Assembly (NCBI GenBank): GCA_023264755.1
Contig: JAHFVB010000154.1
Coordinates: 1-9,355, forward strand
Length of the DNA stretch: 9,355 nucleotides
Reading direction: 5' to 3'
Source of the DNA: Mycobacterium sp.
GTDB lineage: Bacteria > Actinomycetota > Actinomycetes > Mycobacteriales > Mycobacteriaceae
Notes under the pieces: generated by a model
What the model saw: only the letters and a program-made list of their open reading frames with translations
The model's database searches: none
What the model was told of the DNA's origin: nothing
Part shown: positions 6,735-9,355 of the stretch, one piece after another
Position numbering within the stretch: the first letter of the stretch is position 1
How the letters are laid out: each line of letters opens with the position of its first letter
Program-made: the position numbers and the translations under genes

Positions 6735-7988
6735 TCAACCCTGGAACCGCGAAGCGGAACCGACGACGAAACTGACGGTGGTGGAGGTGCTTCCGCCGAA
6801 GTTGAGCGTGCCGAACGTGTTGGCGCCGTCGACCTGATAGTCGCCCGCGGTTGCGCTGACCTGTTTGGCCGCGTCGAGCAGCATGCGGACGCCGGAGGCG
6901 CCGACGGGATGGCCACCGCCGATCAGCCCGCCGCTGGGGTTGATCGGCAGCCGGCCGCCGCGTTCGAGCTCGCCGTTCTCGATGGCCTTCCACGACTCGC
7001 CCGGCCCGGTCAGTCCGATGTGGTCGATCGCCAGGTATTCGCTGGGGGTGAAGCAGTCGTGGACCTCGATGCCGTCGAGGTCGTCGAGCGTGACGTGGGC
7101 CCGCGTGAACGCGTCGAGCACGGCCCGTCGGACGTGGGGCATCACGTAGGGGCCGTCGGCGGAGCGCTGCAACTTCTGTTGCATCCCGAGGCCGACGGTG
7201 CGGTGCCCCCAGCCCTCGATGCGGGCGATGGGTTGGGCGTCGGGATGGTCGCGCAGGTAGTCGTCGGTGACCAGCACCAGGCCCGCGCCGCCGTCGGTCA
7301 TCTGGCTGCAGTCGTAGCGTCGGATGCGGCCCTCGACGACGGGGTTGACGTGATCGTCGATGGTCCCGGTCATCAGGTCCGGCACCGTCCAGTCGCGGGT
7401 CTGAGCGTTCGGGTTGAGCCGGGCGTTGGCGAAGTTGACCTGGGCGATGGTCCGCAGGTGCATGGCGTCCAGGCCGTAGCGGCGGTCGTACTCGTCGGCG
7501 ACGGCGGAGAACATGTGGGGCCACATGAACGTGGCCTCGTCGCCTTCGTGACCGATCCAGGCGGCGGCGCCCAGGTGCTGCGCGGCGATGTCGCCGGGCA
7601 CCGTCTTCTCCAATTCCACGCCGATGACGAGTGCGGTCTCGTAGGCCCCGGACCGCAGGTCGGCCAACGCGGCCAGTGCGGCGATGCTGCCGGAGGCGCA
7701 GGCCGCCTCGTGTCGAGCCGAGGGGGTGTCCCACAGCCCGTCGACCGTGCTCGCCGGCATGGCCCCCAGGTGGCCCTGGCCCGCGAACAACTCGCCGAAG
7801 GCATTGCCGACGTGCACGACGCCGATGTCGGTGGCGTCGATCTTGGCCGCTTCCAGCGTCGAGTTCACTACCTCGGCGGTGAGCCCGGCGAAGTCGACGC
7901 CCTCGCGGTGCAGATTGCGCGCGAAGTCGCTCTGGTAGCCACCGAGGATCCACACGCCTGCGCCGGTCACCACCGCACCGTACTGCAA
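6735..7988 (-). CDS. SCP2-type thiolase / acetyl-CoA acetyltransferase family protein (lipid-transfer-like)
   Basis: The up to 417-residue protein is a thiolase-superfamily member that makes or breaks a C-C bond next to a CoA thioester. Seen: nucleophile Cys97 in AACASGS; HDCF at 310-313; GGGHPVGASG (357-366) with catalytic His360; and NFGGST (396-401) where biosynthetic and degradative thiolases have a second Cys (CxG). HDCF present with the CxG cysteine absent is the SCP2-thiolase pattern, where the HDCF cysteine is thought to act as acid/base. Such proteins in mycobacteria take part in lipid and sterol side-chain breakdown. The first possible start after an in-frame stop is TTG at 7986-7988; GTG at 7968-7970 (6 residues later), 6 bases after a TACGGT box, is an attractive leaderless alternative and keeps the whole fold. 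It is first in a likely operon with the dioxygenase and HxlR genes, suggesting work on a CoA ester linked to the dioxygenase product or substrate. Confidence 0.88.
   Translation of the reverse strand: MQYGAVVTGAGVWILGGYQSDFARNLHREGVDFAGLTAEVVNSTLEAAKIDATDIGVVHVGNAFGELFAGQGHLGAMPASTVDGLWDTPSARHEAACASGSIAALAALADLRSGAYETALVIGVELEKTVPGDIAAQHLGAAAWIGHEGDEATFMWPHMFSAVADEYDRRYGLDAMHLRTIAQVNFANARLNPNAQTRDWTVPDLMTGTIDDHVNPVVEGRIRRYDCSQMTDGGAGLVLVTDDYLRDHPDAQPIARIEGWGHRTVGLGMQQKLQRSADGPYVMPHVRRAVLDAFTRAHVTLDDLDGIEVHDCFTPSEYLAIDHIGLTGPGESWKAIENGELERGGRLPINPSGGLIGGGHPVGASGVRMLLDAAKQVSATAGDYQVDGANTFGTLNFGGSTSTTVSFVVGSASRFQG
7977..7982 (-). promoter_or_regulatory. Candidate -10 box (TACGGT) for the thiolase-dioxygenase-HxlR operon
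   Basis: TACGGT on the minus strand fits TANNNT and ends 6 bases before a GTG codon at 7968-7970. If this is the promoter, the thiolase is read from that GTG on a leaderless mRNA rather than from the TTG at 7988, which would lie upstream of the transcript. No Shine-Dalgarno site is seen before either codon. Inferred only. Confidence 0.35.
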
Positions 7989-8021
7989 CTAACAGAGTGA
8001 CACGCCGGATTGGTGGTGGCG

Positions 8022-8038
8022 GTCAGAATCCAGCTGAC
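8022..8038. repeat. Small inverted repeat GTCAG-N7-CTGAC in the divergent intergenic region
   Basis: Perfect 5-base arms (8022-8026 and 8034-8038) separated by 7 bases, about 40-60 bases upstream of the candidate thiolase -10 box and on the far side of the emfourin start. Size and position would suit a dimeric repressor or activator, but arms this short also occur by chance in GC-rich DNA. Confidence 0.3.
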
Positions 8039-8068
8039 GGATGACCAGATGGACGACAAAATGTCCGC

Positions 8069-8085
8069 CGCGGTCGACGACCGCG
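8069..8085. promoter_or_regulatory. 17-base palindrome CGCGGTC-GAC-GACCGCG upstream of emfourin gene
   Basis: Perfect 7-base arms (8069-8075, 8079-8085) around a 3-base centre, 33 bases before the emfourin start and about 87 bases upstream of the candidate thiolase -10 box. It could be an operator for either divergent unit (for example for the HxlR protein) or a small hairpin in the emfourin leader. The sequence is GC-rich, so chance is not negligible. Confidence 0.4.
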
Positions 8086-8117
8086 AGCCATACTGCAGTG
8101 GAGCGGTTGGAGTGCGA

Positions 8118-8402
8118 ATGAAGGTGTCGCTGCGAACCTACGGCGGTCTGCTGGGTGGGCTAGGGCAATCGGCGCACGTGGTCGACGGCGCGCAGCTCGG
8201 AGCCACCGACCAGACCGAATTGCGCAAACTCGTTGCCGCCGCAACGACGGCGCCGGCGCCGTCGGAAGCCGGACTGGTCCGCGACGGGCAAACCTACGAA
8301 ATCGAGATCGAGGACCACGGCGAGACGACGACGTTGGAAGCCTCCGACGGCGGAGTGCCGGAAGCCTTCGCCGAGCTGCGCGACTGGATCCGAAACCACT
8401 AG
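8118..8402 (+). CDS. Emfourin-like protein inhibitor of M4 (protealysin-type) metalloprotease
   Basis: The 94-residue protein begins MKVSLRTYGGLLG, the N-terminal R-T-x-G-G strand typical of emfourin, the proteinaceous inhibitor of protealysin described from Serratia. It continues with a helical DQTELRKLVAAA segment (31-42), a strand DGQTYEIEIED (56-66), TTTLEASDGGVPEAFAELRDWI (70-91) and a short tail, the same order as in emfourin homologues (LxxLVxxA, then [FY]xxxxxDxG, then DxxxPxxxxxLxxWL). It should bind the active site of the neighbouring protease and block it. The ATG at 8118 is chosen because the conserved N-terminus begins there and GGAG (8109-8112) lies 5 bases upstream; an in-frame TTG at 8010 would add 36 residues absent from the family. 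No signal peptide is seen, so it is cytoplasmic. The protease gene follows 157 bases downstream on the same strand. Confidence 0.85.
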   Translation: MKVSLRTYGGLLGGLGQSAHVVDGAQLGATDQTELRKLVAAATTAPAPSEAGLVRDGQTYEIEIEDHGETTTLEASDGGVPEAFAELRDWIRNH

Positions 8403-8451
8403 CCAGCGGGCCACATCCGTGCCAGTGCTGCTGGCGCCCGCCGCCAAACTT

Positions 8452-8467
8452 GAGTAGTGCGCTACTC
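8452..8467. promoter_or_regulatory. Inverted repeat GAGTAG-TGCG-CTACTC upstream of the M4 protease gene
   Basis: Perfect 6-base arms (8452-8457, 8462-8467) with a 4-base centre, in the 157-base gap between emfourin and protease, 92 bases before the protease ATG. The A/T content of the arms stands out against the GC-rich surroundings. It could be an operator controlling the protease separately from emfourin, or a small RNA hairpin attenuating read-through. The rest of the gap (8403-8451 and 8468-8547) shows only short GC-rich inverted repeats such as GCCAG-TGCTG-CTGGC at 8421-8435. Confidence 0.45.
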
Positions 8468-8559
8468 GTGTTGGCCGCGCAGCGCGCCCCTAACGTCGGC
8501 TGCGGTCGGAACCAGTAGGCCCGACCTCGGATCCAATACGAGGGGATTGGAGTACGCGC

Positions 8560-9355
8560 ATGTGTACAGCTCGAGAGCTCAATTGCATTGTGCCTCCGCA
8601 TTTGCTGGACCGTCTGGTGCAGTCGGAAGACCCGGCCGTCCGGGACTCCGCGATGCGGACATTGGTCGCCAGCGCGCAACTTCGAGGCAAGCGCTCGGTG
8701 ATGCCGTCCGTGGCGGTAGCTCTGGCGACCCCGGCTCAGGGGCGGCGGACGATCTTCGATGCACACCATCGCGAGAGTTTGTCGGGGGCGGAAGTGAAGC
8801 GGACGGAGTCCTCGCCCGCAGCTCAGGATGACGTGGTGAATCGGGCTTTCGACGGATTCGGAGCCACCCGCACGTTCTACCAGGACGTGCTCGGCCGAGA
8901 CTCCATCGATGGGATGGGCATGCGGCTGGACGGCTACGTGCACTACGGGGACCGGTTCAACAACGCCTTCTGGGACGGTCGGCACATGGTGTTCGGCGAC
9001 GGTGACGGCACGATGTTCACCGACTTCACCAAGTCCCTGGGCGTCATCGGGCACGAACTGACTCACGGGGTGACCGAGAACACCGCGGGCCTCGAATACC
9101 ACAATCAGTCTGGCGCGCTGAACGAGTCGATATCGGACGTGTTCGGTTCGCTCGTCGAACAGTGGTCGCTGAATCAGACTGCGGAGCAGGCCAGTTGGCT
9201 CATCGGCCCGGAGATCTTCACTCCTGGCTTCGCCGGCGATGCGCTGCGTTCGATGAAGGATCCCGGTAGGGCGTACGACAACCCGACGATGGGCAAGGAT
9301 CCGCAGCCCGCCCACATGGACCACTACGTGGTACTGCCCGATACCGCTCGCGGGG
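8560..9355 (+). CDS. M4 family (protealysin/thermolysin-like) zinc metalloprotease, 3'-truncated by window edge
   Basis: The frame is open from ATG 8560 to the right edge and gives the first 265 residues. It has no signal peptide; instead a short N-terminal segment with CIVPPHLLDRL (9-19), the PP-hydrophobic motif of protealysin propeptides, precedes the mature-like start RRTIFDAHH (62-70). Then come YVHYGDRFNNAFWDGRHMVF (126-145) and GDGDG (146-150), matching thermolysin's substrate-binding and calcium-site region; the zinc site HELTH (165-169, catalytic Glu166); GLEYHNQSGALNESISD with third zinc ligand Glu189; and PQPAHMDHYV (248-257). The transition-state His and the C-terminal helical domain lie beyond the window. 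GGAG at 8549-8552 is 7 bases before the ATG. The family cleaves before large hydrophobic residues; protealysins are made as cytoplasmic precursors that remove their own propeptide. The upstream emfourin gene is the expected partner. Confidence 0.93.
   Translation, partial: MCTARELNCIVPPHLLDRLVQSEDPAVRDSAMRTLVASAQLRGKRSVMPSVAVALATPAQGRRTIFDAHHRESLSGAEVKRTESSPAAQDDVVNRAFDGFGATRTFYQDVLGRDSIDGMGMRLDGYVHYGDRFNNAFWDGRHMVFGDGDGTMFTDFTKSLGVIGHELTHGVTENTAGLEYHNQSGALNESISDVFGSLVEQWSLNQTAEQASWLIGPEIFTPGFAGDALRSMKDPGRAYDNPTMGKDPQPAHMDHYVVLPDTARG

Noticed and set aside
6698..6916. Upstream extension of the dioxygenase by 73 residues
   Set aside because: The extension is Ser/Pro/Arg low-complexity, overlaps the thiolase coding end, and the inner ATG at 6697 has a strong GAGGAG site.
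7981..7999. Possible HxlR-type operator: ACT-N11-AGT overlapping the thiolase start
   Set aside because: Only three-base half-sites with non-standard spacing compared with TACT-N7-AGTA; too weak to call.
6675..8000. 441-codon open frame on the plus strand antisense to the thiolase
   Set aside because: Its composition (Val/Gly/Asp/His-rich without motifs) is that of a complement of a GC-rich gene; the thiolase on the other strand has all catalytic motifs.
8010..8117. Upstream extension of emfourin from a TTG codon
   Set aside because: The family starts at the MKVxLRTxGG strand, and GGAG sits 5 bases before the ATG at 8118.
8421..8435. GCCAG-TGCTG-CTGGC hairpin after emfourin as terminator
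   Set aside because: A five-base stem is too short to call a terminator, and no T-tract follows.
8023..9324. 433-codon open frame on the minus strand across the emfourin and protease genes
   Set aside because: It is antisense to two well-supported genes, is rich in Arg/His/Pro as expected for a shadow frame in GC-rich DNA, and shows no recognisable motif.

Overview
The window looks like chromosomal DNA from a high-GC actinobacterium, most likely a Mycobacterium/Mycolicibacterium-type organism. The evidence is the strong G/C bias at third codon positions, the GTG and possible TTG starts, tight gene packing, several starts placed 6-7 bases after a TANNNT -10 box (the leaderless mycobacterial pattern), and the family mix (dual-RCK K+ channel, SCP2-type thiolase, carotenoid oxygenase, HxlR regulator). 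The genus is inferred from composition and remembered family distribution, not from a search.

Layout. (1) 1-156 (+): tail of an amidohydrolase-2 family enzyme; its stop interlocks with that of the next gene. (2) 153-1886 (-): K+ channel with an RCK (TrkA-type) domain on each side of the pore. (3) 1998-2720 (+): short BKACE (DUF849) enzyme, convergent with and overlapping (4) 2710-3156 (-), a DUF985/cupin_5 protein. (5) 3205-3639 (+): four-helix membrane protein, joined by a 4-base GTGA overlap to (6) 3636-4223 (+), a GNAT acetyltransferase. A near-perfect 53-base palindrome (4224-4276) fills the convergent gap. (7) On the minus strand, read from 7988 down to 4281: SCP2-type thiolase, carotenoid-cleavage-type dioxygenase and a tandem-duplicated HxlR regulator with two Cys/His clusters. 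These form a probable operon, with a 37-base gap between the first two and a TAGTG stop/start overlap between the last two. (8) On the plus strand, 8118-8402: a homologue of emfourin, the protein inhibitor of protealysin, followed at 8560 by an M4 thermolysin/protealysin-type metalloprotease that runs off the right edge.

How the genes work together. The thiolase-dioxygenase-HxlR unit reads as a self-regulated catabolic module: oxidative C=C cleavage of an apocarotenoid or stilbenoid-like substrate plus CoA-ester chemistry, under a local regulator. Substrate and effector cannot be read from the DNA. The emfourin-M4 pair is an inhibitor/protease module. The protease has no signal peptide and carries the short protealysin-type N-terminal segment with a PP-hydrophobic motif, so it is probably made inside the cell and restrained by both its propeptide and the neighbouring inhibitor. 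The remaining genes look like ordinary housekeeping or accessory genes.

No stretch over 300 bases lacks a gene. I saw no tRNA, rRNA, CRISPR array, insertion sequence, phage gene or attachment site. The largest gaps (7989-8117 and 8403-8559) contain small palindromes listed below. The nearest thing to an under-described system is the actinobacterial emfourin/M4 pair, followed by the dioxygenase operon with its duplicated HxlR protein.
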